DNA of 64,000 bases from WTFY01 sp964614915 (GTDB taxonomy: Bacteria > Pseudomonadota > Gammaproteobacteria > UBA4575): NCBI GenBank assembly GCA_964614915.1, contig CAZTNC010000011.1, forward strand, positions 285,092-349,091, written 5' to 3'. The notes under the pieces are model-generated. The model was given only the letters and a program-made list of their open reading frames with translations. It was not told the DNA's origin and did no database searches. Made by a program: the position numbers and the translations under genes. This document shows positions 35,046 through 43,801 of this stretch, in pieces. Every line of letters starts with the position of its first letter. Within the stretch, counting starts at the first letter, position 1.

Positions 35046-35540
35046 GATGAAATTCTCCTGATTGTTTTAGTTGGTTTTTGGTGTAGACAGACCGGTATTT
35101 TAGGTGCAGGCACGTTTTCAGACAAGGGCAGGTGTAAGTCGCCGATGAACCTGGGCAGGCATGCTACGGAATTGATCCCGGCCTGACCGCTGGCCGCATA
35201 CGCTTCTCGAGGCATACGTTCGAAATCCCTGCATTTTTTGAGCGCATTTTCGAACGGATTCAGCCGATCCGCGTCTATACCTATGTAGGCTGCTGTTGCT
35301 TCCTGACAGCACCTGTCCGCGTCATGACTTGTCCGGGGCTTTGACTTACAATGACAGAACAGGAAACTGCCTGGGTCGGGGAGCGCAGTCCATCTGAATT
35401 GATTTGTCAAGATTGGCGGGAGTCCGTATGTCTGTACCGGTGAATAAGGAAGGAAGCCATGCGGCTTCGCCCGACCGTCCGGCCCTGGGTCCCGCCGCAA
35501 GCGAGATGATGTCAGGCGATCGCTTTCCCCTACAGGGCAC
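35046..35540. other. Intergenic region between the free ACP gene and mrcA
   Basis: About 495 bases between two divergent genes, which must contain both promoters. Open frames here are short or lack codon bias, ribosome sites and family similarity (for example a 30-codon frame starting at 35351 and a 176-codon minus-strand frame that runs through the ACP start). No RNA gene or repeat was recognised. Confidence 0.5.
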
Positions 35541-37985
35541 ATGGCCTATCTCCTGAAGCTTTTGCGCCTTGCGCTGGGGGCTTTTCTTGCCATCATCGTC
35601 GCAATACTGGCCACCTACATATACTTGGCACCTTCCCTGCCCGGGGTGGCCGTGCTCAGGGATGTGGAACTGCAGGTGCCGCTCAAGGTGTACAGCCGGG
35701 ACGGCAAGCTGATTGCCGTGTATGGAGAACAAAGGCGTGAACCCCTGGGGGTGGATGAGATCCCGGAATTGCTGGTCCAGGCATTCCTTGCTGCAGAAGA
35801 TGACCGCTTTTACGAACACTTAGGCGTCGATTATCAGGGTCTGGCCCGTGCTGCACTTTATGTATTGCTGACCGGAGAAAAACGGCAGGGCGGCAGCACC
35901 GTCACGATGCAGTTGGCCCGGAACTTCTTTCTGGACAATGAGCGCACCTACCGACGCAAGCTCAAGGAAATTTTCCTGGCCCTGAGAATTGAGCACGAGT
36001 TCAACAAGAACGAAATCCTCGAACTGTACCTGAACAAGATCTACTTGGGGAACCGGGCCTACGGCGTGGGTGCGGCGGCCGAGGTCTATTACGGGCGCAG
36101 CGTGCATGATCTCAATCTAGCCCAGATTGCCATGATTGCAGGCCTGCCCAAGGCTCCTTCGAGGTTTAACCCGATTGTCAATCCCGAGCGTGCCGTCATC
36201 CGCCGCAATTATGTGCTTGGCAGAATGCACAAGCTTGAATTCATTGACGATGACACCTACCGCAAAATGCTGGATGAGCCGGTAAGCGCATCGGTCCACT
36301 ACCCCCGGGTTGAGATGAATGCGCCGTACATTGGAGAGATGGCGCGCGCGCAGATGTTCGGGGAATACGGCTCCGAGGCCTATACCAAGGGTTACCGGGT
36401 GTACACGACGATCAACAGCAAACTCCAGCGCCAAGCCCAACTGGCCCTTAGAAAAGGGTTGCATGCCTACGACCGGCGTCATGGCTGGCGGGGTGCAAAA
36501 TCCCATTTGGAACTGGAGTTAACAGGCGATGACATGGACCAGATTGCGTTTGAAAAACTGGATGAGGTGATTCTGGGCATGGATCTGATCGGAGGGTTGA
36601 TGCCGGCCGTGGTGACCCGGGTGGAGCCCTTGGAAATCGAGGTGTATCTGGGTGAGCAGCAGTTTGCCTTGGTGTCAATCGACCAGGCCAAGTGGGCTAG
36701 GCCTTACATCAGCGAAAATACCATGGGGGAGGTGCCGGAAGACTTCACCGGACTGCTTGCACCGGGGGATGTGATCCGGATTACCCGGGCAGATACCGGC
36801 AAATGGGCCCTCAGCCAGATTCCTGAGGCGGCCGGTGCCTTCGTGGCGATCGACCCGCAAAACGGCAGCGTACTGGCCCTGGTCGGCGGGTACGATTACC
36901 TGCACAGCAAGTTCAATCGCGTCACGCAGGCGAAACGCCAGCCCGGCTCAAGTTTCAAGCCGTTTATCTATTCGGCCGCGCTCGAGTCAGGCTTCACGCC
37001 AGCCAGCATTGTCAACGATGCGCCGGTGGTACATGACGGCAGCGGCCTGGAAAGTGCCTGGCGCCCCAAAAATTACAGCGGCAAGTTTTTCGGACCGACC
37101 CGCCTTCGCGAGGCCTTGGTGAAGTCCCGCAACATGGTTTCGATCCGCGTGCTGCGAAGCGTGGGTCACCGCTATACCGAGCAGCACATCACCAACTTCG
37201 GTTTTGGCCCGGAGCAACTGCCCCAGGGCTTGTCCCTGGCATTGGGTTCCGGTGTGGCGACGCCACTGGAGATGGCCCGCGGCTATGCAGTGTTTGCCAA
37301 TGGCGGTCACTACGTGGAACCGTTCGTGATTGAAAGGATAGAAGATGTCAGTGGTGAGGTCCTGTTTCGCTCCAGTCCACTCATGGTATGCGAGGCAGAC
37401 TGTCTGGACCTACAACAACAGTTGTACCAAAGCGTAGAGGAGGTCATCGGGGAGGATGGGGCCCCCGAACTGGGCATACGGGTCGCTGAGCGCGTGCTGT
37501 CCAAAGAGAACGCCTATCAGATGGTGAGCATGATGCATGATGTCATACAAAGTGGCACAGGCAGGCGTGCGCGCCAGTTGGGACGCAGTGATCTTGCTGG
37601 AAAAACAGGTACGACGAACGAGCAGCGGGATGCATGGTTCTGCGGCTTCAACGGTGACATTGTTGCAATCTCCTGGGTGGGGTTTGATCAGCACAAGCCG
37701 CTCGGACGCAAGGAAGTCGGCAGTGTCACAGCGTTACCAATATGGATCGAGTTCATGCGTGCTGCCCTTCAGGGTAAACCGGAAAACAAGCTGAAGCGAC
37801 CGGAGACAATCGTCAGTGTGCGTATCGATCCTGCCACTGGACAGCGGGTGGACCCGGGCAATGAACAGGGCATTGAGGAGACCTTCCGTATGGGGTATGT
37901 TCCGGCTGAAGGCTCCGGATCGGGTACACCGCCGGCATATCCGAGAAATGACCAGGGGATGGGAACTCCGGAACAGCTTTTTTAA
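35541..37985 (+). CDS. mrcA: Penicillin-binding protein 1A (class A transglycosylase-transpeptidase)
   Basis: An 814-residue bifunctional murein synthase. A single N-terminal membrane segment (about 4-30) leads to the GT51 domain with EDDRFYEHLGVD (catalytic Glu), GGSTVTMQLARN and EILELYLNKIYLG. An OB-like insert (about 320-430) is typical of PBP1A in gammaproteobacteria. The transpeptidase domain has SxxK in GSSFKPFIYSAAL, the SRN motif in KSRNMVSIRVL and KTGTT. The gene starts the plus-strand pair with the following hypothetical gene, 6 bases apart. Confidence 0.96.
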   Translation: MAYLLKLLRLALGAFLAIIVAILATYIYLAPSLPGVAVLRDVELQVPLKVYSRDGKLIAVYGEQRREPLGVDEIPELLVQAFLAAEDDRFYEHLGVDYQGLARAALYVLLTGEKRQGGSTVTMQLARNFFLDNERTYRRKLKEIFLALRIEHEFNKNEILELYLNKIYLGNRAYGVGAAAEVYYGRSVHDLNLAQIAMIAGLPKAPSRFNPIVNPERAVIRRNYVLGRMHKLEFIDDDTYRKMLDEPVSASVHYPRVEMNAPYIGEMARAQMFGEYGSEAYTKGYRVYTTINSKLQRQAQLALRKGLHAYDRRHGWRGAKSHLELELTGDDMDQIAFEKLDEVILGMDLIGGLMPAVVTRVEPLEIEVYLGEQQFALVSIDQAKWARPYISENTMGEVPEDFTGLLAPGDVIRITRADTGKWALSQIPEAAGAFVAIDPQNGSVLALVGGYDYLHSKFNRVTQAKRQPGSSFKPFIYSAALESGFTPASIVNDAPVVHDGSGLESAWRPKNYSGKFFGPTRLREALVKSRNMVSIRVLRSVGHRYTEQHITNFGFGPEQLPQGLSLALGSGVATPLEMARGYAVFANGGHYVEPFVIERIEDVSGEVLFRSSPLMVCEADCLDLQQQLYQSVEEVIGEDGAPELGIRVAERVLSKENAYQMVSMMHDVIQSGTGRRARQLGRSDLAGKTGTTNEQRDAWFCGFNGDIVAISWVGFDQHKPLGRKEVGSVTALPIWIEFMRAALQGKPENKLKRPETIVSVRIDPATGQRVDPGNEQGIEETFRMGYVPAEGSGSGTPPAYPRNDQGMGTPEQLF

Positions 37986-37991
37986 AGAATC

Positions 37992-38603
37992 GTGGCTGTA
38001 AGAAAACAGGACCGGCTTCGGGAGAAGCTTGCCCAAGAGGCTGCCAGAATCATTGTCAGCGAAGGGGTGCACGACTACCAGAAAGCCAAGTGCAAGGCTC
38101 GCGAGCGCCTGCATGCACTGCAGGGCGTGGCGCTGCCCAGCAATGTCGAGATCGAGTCCGCCATCCGTTCATTTACACGGACTTTTTTGCCGGACCATGA
38201 GGGGATCCTTCGAAACTTGCGATGTACGGCACTGACCGTGATGAACTGGCTGACTCCGTATCACCCCTACCTGACAGGTCCCGTGCTGGAAGGTACCGCA
38301 GGTGCAAAAACGCCGATCAGCCTGCACGTCTCCTGTGACTGCCCAGAAGAAGTTCTGGCGGTGCTGCAGCAACGCGGCCTGGTAGTGCGGCTGGCAGACC
38401 GTCATTTCAAGCAAAACCGCCATTACACCTGCCTGCCCGTTCTGGTGTTCACGTATCGCGAGCATGAAATTGATGTCACGATTTTCAGCTTGCGCCAGCA
38501 GCACCAGCCTCCGAAAAGCAAGACGCATCACCGCAGTGCTCAAAGAATGAACGGAAAGGCGCTGGCCAGCCTGCTGGGGCAAGCCCGCAGCAAGGCTCTG
38601 TAA
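37992..38603 (+). CDS. Conserved hypothetical protein, possibly nucleotidyltransferase-like
   Basis: A 203-residue basic protein starting with GTG six bases after mrcA. The middle part, YLTGPVLEGTAGAKTPISLHV, looks like a minimal nucleotidyltransferase-type 'G-x-EGTA' loop, and I recall similar conserved proteins of unknown function in gammaproteobacteria, but no catalytic Asp pair is evident. There is no signal peptide or membrane segment. The C-terminus is Lys/His/Arg-rich (KSKTHHRSAQRMNGKAL). It is probably co-transcribed with mrcA. Function unknown. Confidence 0.6.
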   Translation: MAVRKQDRLREKLAQEAARIIVSEGVHDYQKAKCKARERLHALQGVALPSNVEIESAIRSFTRTFLPDHEGILRNLRCTALTVMNWLTPYHPYLTGPVLEGTAGAKTPISLHVSCDCPEEVLAVLQQRGLVVRLADRHFKQNRHYTCLPVLVFTYREHEIDVTIFSLRQQHQPPKSKTHHRSAQRMNGKALASLLGQARSKAL

Positions 38604-38694
38604 GAACGCCGCGGTGCTTTTTACTGCCTGCAGGGGCTCTGCATCGGCATGCAGCTTCGATCCGACCCCGGCGCATCTGCCGGGATTGTAACGG

Positions 38695-39756
38695 CTAGTG
38701 ATAGGCGGGGCTGAACTCCCTGACCGCATCAACCAGTACCGTGACTTTTTCCGGGTCCACGAATTGCTGTATACCGTGGCCTAGGTTGAAGACGTGACCG
38801 CTGCCCTGACCATATTTTTCCAGCACTTTCTGCACCTCACGTCGAATGGCCGAATCCGGAGCATACAGCACAGCCGGGTCTAGGTTGCCTTGCAACGCGA
38901 CTTTTGAACCAACCTGCGCCCGGGCCTGATCCAGTTCCATGGTCCAGTCCAGTCCCACCGCATGGCACCCGCTGGCAGCCAAGTCCGCCAATTCATGCCC
39001 GACCCCCTTGGTAAACAAGATGATCGGGACCGTGTGTGACGTCTCGAGTCGTAACAGTTCCGAGACAATGTGCTGCATGGGTCCCAGGGAGTATTTCAGG
39101 TAGGCATCCCGGGATAGCACGCCCCCCCAAGTGTCAAAAACCATTACAGCCTGTGCGCCGGCGCGAATCTGTGCCGACAGGTAGTCGGCTGCCGCCTGAC
39201 TCAGAATCTCGAGCAGGCGTTCAAGTATGTCCGGGTGGGTATAGAGCAGGCTCTTGATCTTGCGGAACTCGCGGCTGGTTTCACCTTCCACCATGTAGGT
39301 TGCAAGTGTCCACGGACTGCCGGTGAATCCAATCAGCGGAACCCGTCCGTTCAGTTCATGCCGGATCATGCGCACTGCATCGCACACGTACCCCAAGCCT
39401 TCCATGGGCCGGGTACGGGCGATGCGTTCTACGTCTTTCATGCTTGATACGGGTCTTGAAAACCGTGGTCCCTCACCCTCGCTGAAGGAAAGGCCCAGTC
39501 CCATCGCGTCCGGGATAGTCAGGATGTCCGAAAACAGGATTGCCGCATCGAGATCGAAACGCTCTACCGGTTGCAGCGTGACCTCGCATGCCAGTTCCGG
39601 AGTTTTGCAAAGGGTCAGGAATCCGCCGGCACGCTTGCGGGTGGCCCGGTATTCCGGCAGGTAACGGCCCGCTTGGCGCATGATCCACAGGGGGGTTCGT
39701 GGCACCGGTTTTTTGAGCAGTGCCCGGATCAGGACATCGTTTCGTAAGGGTGGCAT
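38695..39756 (-). CDS. hemE: Uroporphyrinogen decarboxylase
   Basis: A 353-residue cofactor-free enzyme that decarboxylates the four acetate side chains of uroporphyrinogen III to give coproporphyrinogen III in haem synthesis. The N-terminal signature PLWIMRQAGRYLPEYR contains the substrate-binding Arg residues; ILFSDILTIPDAMGL carries the active-site Asp, and GFTGSPWTLATYMVEG is the second signature. The length is normal. It lies downstream of rpsU on the same strand across 115 bases. Confidence 0.97.
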   Translation of the reverse strand: MPPLRNDVLIRALLKKPVPRTPLWIMRQAGRYLPEYRATRKRAGGFLTLCKTPELACEVTLQPVERFDLDAAILFSDILTIPDAMGLGLSFSEGEGPRFSRPVSSMKDVERIARTRPMEGLGYVCDAVRMIRHELNGRVPLIGFTGSPWTLATYMVEGETSREFRKIKSLLYTHPDILERLLEILSQAAADYLSAQIRAGAQAVMVFDTWGGVLSRDAYLKYSLGPMQHIVSELLRLETSHTVPIILFTKGVGHELADLAASGCHAVGLDWTMELDQARAQVGSKVALQGNLDPAVLYAPDSAIRREVQKVLEKYGQGSGHVFNLGHGIQQFVDPEKVTVLVDAVREFSPAYH

Positions 39757-39871
39757 AGCACTTCGAGTATAGCCGCAAACAAGGATTTGGAACCAGCGCG
39801 AAGAAGGCGGTTCGCTGCATGTGTGTGCACCCGCACTGCGGACACGTCAAGGGTTACAAGCCTGGAGGGAT

Positions 39872-40087
39872 TCAGTAAAGCCGCCGGCGTCGCAGGCTGG
39901 TTCGCGCCACGCGCTTCAGGTTGCGCTTGACGGCTGCGGCCGCTTTGCGTTTGCGCACCTCGGTAGGCTTTTCATAGTATTCGCGTCGACGCACTTCAGT
40001 AATGATTCCCGCTTTTTCGCAAGAGCGTCGAAATCGCCGCAAGGCAAAGTCGAACGGTTCATTTTCTTTTACACGTACACCGGGCAT
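39872..40087 (-). CDS. rpsU: 30S ribosomal protein S21
   Basis: A 71-residue, strongly basic protein beginning MPGVRVKENEPFDFALRRF and ending RTSLRRRRLY, the classic S21 sequence. It acts in translation initiation on the 30S subunit. AGGA lies nine bases before the ATG. It is divergent from tsaD, as in most gammaproteobacteria, but dnaG and rpoD, which usually follow it, lie about 20 kb away; hemE follows instead. Confidence 0.98.
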   Translation of the reverse strand: MPGVRVKENEPFDFALRRFRRSCEKAGIITEVRRREYYEKPTEVRKRKAAAAVKRNLKRVARTSLRRRRLY

Positions 40088-40133
40088 TCAATACTGTCCT
40101 GATCCTAGGATGCTCAAACCAAAAAGAACCGCG

Positions 40134-40161
40134 ATTATACCGACAGGTTCCTATATTTCAA
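40134..40161 (-). promoter_or_regulatory. Sigma-70 promoter of rpsU
   Basis: On the minus strand TTGAAA (40156-40161) and TATAAT (40134-40139) are separated by 16 bases, a near-consensus promoter ending about 46 bases before the rpsU start codon. Confidence 0.7.
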
Positions 40162-40196
40162 ATATATTTTGAGCAAAAACAATCTATTCGGCCCCC

Positions 40197-40313
40197 TCAA
40201 GGATTCAGCAGATTTGCCATAAGTACAACCATGCCAAGGAGAAGAACCATCCGCGTGAACCATTTGATGATTGTTTCGAAAGCAAGTGAAAGCAGCTTCT
40301 GCATGAAAGGCAT
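40197..40313 (-). CDS. Possible 38-residue single-pass membrane peptide
   Basis: A short frame upstream of rpsU, starting MPFMQKLLSLAFETIIKWF and continuing into a hydrophobic stretch (about residues 21-36, RMVLLLGMVVLMANLL) that could span a membrane once. A basic residue before the hydrophobic part fits an inside-positive orientation. No good ribosome site is visible before either ATG, and I know no family. It may be a genuine small membrane protein or chance. Confidence 0.3.
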   Translation of the reverse strand: MPFMQKLLSLAFETIIKWFTRMVLLLGMVVLMANLLNP

Positions 40314-40337
40314 TATTTGCGTGGTGAAAGGAGGTTA

Positions 40338-40481
40338 ATGATGGTGATTTGGATTGTATACACGTTCTGTGAACGCCCGATGAAAATACATGCTATGTTT
40401 GCCGGGACGAACCACACTAAGCTGTCCGCATGCGAGTACTGGGTATTGAAACCTCTTGCGACGAAACCGCCGTTGCCGTGA
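40338..40481 (+). CDS. Possible leader peptide coupled to tsaD
   Basis: The sequence AAAGGAGG lies just upstream of tandem ATG codons at 40338 and 40341, the best ribosome site in this region. The frame runs 47 codons and stops 51 bases inside tsaD, in another frame. The tsaD start itself has no good ribosome site. This suggests a short upstream frame whose translation opens the tsaD start, but the peptide (starting MMVIWIVYTF) has no known relatives that I recognise. Confidence 0.35.
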   Translation: MMVIWIVYTFCERPMKIHAMFAGTNHTKLSACEYWVLKPLATKPPLP

Positions 40482-41440
40482 TCTGTGAACGCCAGGGACT
40501 GCTGGCCCACCATCTGTATTCGCAGTCTGCCCTGCACAGCGAATACGGGGGCGTCGTTCCAGAACTGGCCTCACGCGATCATATTCGAAAGCTCGCGCCC
40601 CTGGTTGAGTCTGCAATACACACGGCGCGACTGTCTCTGAGAGAGGACATCGATGCCGTGGCCTATACCTCGGGGCCGGGACTGATGGGGGCCCTGATGG
40701 TGGGGGCCGGACTGGGCCGCAGCCTGGCCTTCGCACTCGACAAGCCAGCCGTGGCGGTTCATCACATGGAGGCCCACCTGCTGGCACCCCTGCTGGAGGA
40801 GGTTGCCCCCGCCTGCCCGTACGTGGCATTGCTGGTCTCGGGAGGACACACCCTGCTGGTTGAGGTCCGCTCGGTCGCACGCTATGCAGTGCTCGGAGAG
40901 AGCATTGATGATGCCGTTGGCGAGGCATTTGACAAAGTGGCGCTGATGTTGGGTCTCGGCTACCCAGGCGGGCCACAGATCCAGCGATTGGCCAGGCAGG
41001 GCGACCCGGAGCGTTTCATATTTCCCCGCCCGATGGTAAACCGTGCAGGGCTTGATTTCAGTTTCAGCGGGCTGAAGACCCATGTGCTTAGCACCCTGAA
41101 AGGGCTTGGAAAGCCGGATCACCAGGCCCGTGCCGATGTGGCGCGGGCCTTCGAGGACGCGGTTGTGGACACCCTGAGAATCAAGTGTACGCGGGCAATC
41201 GAGCACACGGGTGCGAAGACGCTGGTTGTGGCCGGGGGCGTCGGTGCGAACCAGAAGCTGCGCCAGCAGCTCATGCAGCGGCTGGGCGAGCAAGACGTGA
41301 CGGTGATCTTTCCGGCACTTGAATTCTGCACGGACAATGCTGCCATGGTTGCGCAGTTGGGCCTGCTTAGGCTGCAAAGCGGAAGCCGCGAGCCGCTGCA
41401 GATCCGGGTTCAGCCTCGCTGGGCCCTCGAAGACGTCTGA
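40430..41440 (+). CDS. tsaD: tRNA N6-adenosine threonylcarbamoyltransferase
   Basis: A 336-residue ASKHA-fold protein that, with TsaB/TsaE and threonylcarbamoyl-AMP from TsaC, makes t6A at position 37 of ANN-decoding tRNAs. The start MRVLGIETSCDETAVAV, the iron-binding HxxxH in HHMEAHLLAP, VSGGHTLLVE and FSGLKT are canonical. The stop codon abuts the stop of the convergent plsY with no base between them. A leader frame with a strong ribosome site overlaps the start. Confidence 0.97.
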   Translation: MRVLGIETSCDETAVAVICERQGLLAHHLYSQSALHSEYGGVVPELASRDHIRKLAPLVESAIHTARLSLREDIDAVAYTSGPGLMGALMVGAGLGRSLAFALDKPAVAVHHMEAHLLAPLLEEVAPACPYVALLVSGGHTLLVEVRSVARYAVLGESIDDAVGEAFDKVALMLGLGYPGGPQIQRLARQGDPERFIFPRPMVNRAGLDFSFSGLKTHVLSTLKGLGKPDHQARADVARAFEDAVVDTLRIKCTRAIEHTGAKTLVVAGGVGANQKLRQQLMQRLGEQDVTVIFPALEFCTDNAAMVAQLGLLRLQSGSREPLQIRVQPRWALEDV

Positions 41441-42043
41441 CTAATCCTCCCCCAACCGGGCCTCCTTTCCTGCAAGCAGGTCGCGAATGTTGCTGACATG
41501 CCGCCAGAAGATCAGGGCGGTGATGACCGCAAGGACACCGGCGGTCCACATCTGTTCTGAAGGGGTGACAAGTACGAGACCCAAGGTAATCGACATGGCG
41601 GTCATGGCGGCCACGGACGAATACCGGAACACCAATGCGGTGGCTAGCCAGACCAGGGCCCAAAACACGCCGAGCAGCCAGTCCATTGCCAGCAGGACAC
41701 CCAATGTGGTCGCTACCCCTTTGCCGCCTCGAAAGTGATAATAGACTGGATAGATATGGCCAAGCACTGCCGCCAAGCCCACTGCGGCAACCAGCCGTGG
41801 GTCGTCCGTGAGCACGGTGGTCAGCAGGACTGGCAGATAGCCTTTCAGGAGATCGCTCAGCAGCGTGATTGCTGCGGCCGATTTGTTGCCAACGCGCAAT
41901 ACATTGGTGGCGCCAGGGTTGCCGGACCCGGCGGTCCTTGGGTCCGGCAGGTGCAGGGCCTTGCTGGCCAGCACTGCACTGTTGATTGAGCCCAGTAGAT
42001 ATGCCGCAATGACTACTGCGATCTGAAGAAGGATTACACCCAT
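41441..42043 (-). CDS. plsY: Glycerol-3-phosphate acyltransferase PlsY
   Basis: A 200-residue integral membrane protein that acylates glycerol 3-phosphate from acyl-phosphate, the first step of phospholipid synthesis. The three conserved loops are GSINSAVLASKALHLPDPR, GSGNPGATNVLR and FRGGKGVATTLGVLL. Hydrophobic segments alternate with these loops. Only 10 bases separate its start from the divergent bioH start, so its promoter must overlap the bioH coding region. Confidence 0.96.
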   Translation of the reverse strand: MGVILLQIAVVIAAYLLGSINSAVLASKALHLPDPRTAGSGNPGATNVLRVGNKSAAAITLLSDLLKGYLPVLLTTVLTDDPRLVAAVGLAAVLGHIYPVYYHFRGGKGVATTLGVLLAMDWLLGVFWALVWLATALVFRYSSVAAMTAMSITLGLVLVTPSEQMWTAGVLAVITALIFWRHVSNIRDLLAGKEARLGED

Positions 42044-42053
42044 CTGAGGTACC

Positions 42054-42824
42054 GTGTCAAAACTGCACTGTTCAAAGTCCGGTCAAGGCCCGAATCTTGT
42101 ATTGTTGCATGGATGGGGGTCGAGTTCGAAAATCTGGCACAAGGTGGCTGGTGATCTGGCCTTGCAACATCAGGTCTGGTGCGTTGATCTGCCGGGACAC
42201 GGACACAGTCACGCCGTGCACTGGGATTGCAGTCCCGGACAGGGGGTACAGCTGCTGGCCGACGTGCTGCCGCCTGCCGCAACTCTTCTGGGATGGTCCC
42301 TGGGGGGGCTGTGGGCCTTGCTGTATGCCAAACAGTATCCTGACCGGGTCGCCCACGTGATGCTCGTATCAAGTGCCCCAAGATTTACCGCAGCACCGGA
42401 CTGGCCGCATGGCATGGCACATACGGAGCTGCTGGATTTTTCGAGACAGTTCACGCAGGCTCCCCAGCGGACCCTGCAAAAATTCTGTTCGCTGCAGACC
42501 ATCAACAGCGAACATGCGAAACCGACGCTTGTTGCATTGCGCAGCGCCCTGTCCGGTTCGCCCGATCATGTCGGGAATATCGCCTGGGGTTTGAAATGGC
42601 TGGAGCAGGTCGACCTGCGCACCAATGGCAGGCTCTCGCACCTGCCTGTGGGCTTGCTGCATGGCGAGGAGGATCAGGTGTTGCCAGTCGGCACCGCCGA
42701 GGATACGAGTCGCATTTGGCAGCATGCGCGGGTCGAGCGCATTGCCCGGGCCGGGCATGCTCCGTTTGTTTCACATCCCGAACAGTTTTTGCGATGGGTG
42801 AGCCAAAGTAAAATCCATGAGTGA
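42054..42824 (+). CDS. bioH: Pimeloyl-ACP methyl ester carboxylesterase
   Basis: A 256-residue alpha/beta hydrolase that removes the methyl group masking pimeloyl-ACP in biotin synthesis. It has LVLLHGWGSSSKIW (oxyanion region), nucleophile elbow GWSLGGLWA, the acidic residue in GEEDQVLPV and the late His in AGHAPFVSHPEQF. The GTG start at 42054 has GAGG four bases before it. It overlaps bioC by 8 bases, so the two act as a pair for making pimeloyl-ACP; bioF, bioA, bioD and bioB are not in this window. Confidence 0.93.
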   Translation: MSKLHCSKSGQGPNLVLLHGWGSSSKIWHKVAGDLALQHQVWCVDLPGHGHSHAVHWDCSPGQGVQLLADVLPPAATLLGWSLGGLWALLYAKQYPDRVAHVMLVSSAPRFTAAPDWPHGMAHTELLDFSRQFTQAPQRTLQKFCSLQTINSEHAKPTLVALRSALSGSPDHVGNIAWGLKWLEQVDLRTNGRLSHLPVGLLHGEEDQVLPVGTAEDTSRIWQHARVERIARAGHAPFVSHPEQFLRWVSQSKIHE

Positions 42825-43704
42825 GCATGCGGACATAAAAAAGCAGCGCGTGCGCGATGATTTCTCGAACGCTGCCGCCAGTTACGATACTGCAGCAGTG
42901 CTGCAACGCGAGGTGTGTGAGCGTACTCTTGAACGCGTGGACATGCTCAAGCTGCAACCTCGGCGGGTGCTCGATGTCGGAACCGCAACCGGTCGCAGCC
43001 TGAAGGGCCTTGCCACGCGTTTTCCCAACAGTTCGATGGTCGCTTGTGACCTTGCCTTGCCCATGCTGTCGTGGTGTCGCCGACATCACGATGCTCGGTA
43101 TACGGACGCACTGGTATGCAATGATGCCGAACAGTTGCCTTTTGCGAACGGGTCGGTCGACCTGATTTTCTCTTCTTCAACGTTTCAGTGGTGTGTGAAC
43201 CTGCCGCAGGTATTTTCCGAATGCATGCGGGTGCTGCGCATCGAAGGTGTGTTGATATTTTCCACATTCGGGCCGGATACCCTGCACCAGTTGCGCGATA
43301 GTTTTGCAAGACTGGACGATTACCGGCATGTACACGAGTTTGTCGACATGCACCATATCGGAGACATGCTGCTAGCAGAACATTTCACGGACCCGGTCGT
43401 TGACATGGAGATGATCGATATTCAATATCAATCCCTGCCGCAGTTGCTGCAGGATCTGAAAGACACAGGCAGCCGTGGAAAATTTGGCTCCACGCATGAC
43501 ACGGCTCCAGGGCTGATGGGCAAACAGAAATACCGCACGCTCGTGCAGGCATACGAAGAGTACCGCCTGGACAACGGCATGCTTCCGGCAAGCTACGAAG
43601 TGATTTACGGGTATGCCCGCAAGTCGGCGAACCCTGCGCCAGAAACAGCAGACGGCAACGAGGTCAGGATACCGGTCGACCAACTGCAAGGCAGGAACCG
43701 GTAG
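42817..43704 (+). CDS. bioC: Malonyl-ACP O-methyltransferase
   Basis: A 295-residue SAM methyltransferase that methylates malonyl-ACP to start pimelate synthesis on the fatty acid machinery. The N-terminus KKQRVRDDFSNAAASYDTAAVLQREV and the SAM motif RRVLDVGTATGRSL are typical of BioC, with FSSSTFQWCVNLPQVF following. It starts within the end of bioH (8-base overlap). Confidence 0.93.
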   Translation: MSEHADIKKQRVRDDFSNAAASYDTAAVLQREVCERTLERVDMLKLQPRRVLDVGTATGRSLKGLATRFPNSSMVACDLALPMLSWCRRHHDARYTDALVCNDAEQLPFANGSVDLIFSSSTFQWCVNLPQVFSECMRVLRIEGVLIFSTFGPDTLHQLRDSFARLDDYRHVHEFVDMHHIGDMLLAEHFTDPVVDMEMIDIQYQSLPQLLQDLKDTGSRGKFGSTHDTAPGLMGKQKYRTLVQAYEEYRLDNGMLPASYEVIYGYARKSANPAPETADGNEVRIPVDQLQGRNR

Positions 43705-43801
43705 GTGGCTTGCGAGCGGTGCCGACATGAAATGACGTGGCTTCATCTGCAGGGGCAGACGGGGTTGCGGGAGTAAGAAAAATTCAGGACCGAAGATATG
43801 C

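Noticed and set aside
35012..35542. A 176-codon minus-strand frame between mrcA and the ACP gene
   Set aside because: It overlaps the well-supported ACP start in another frame and its composition (rich in Cys, Pro and Arg without motifs) looks non-coding.
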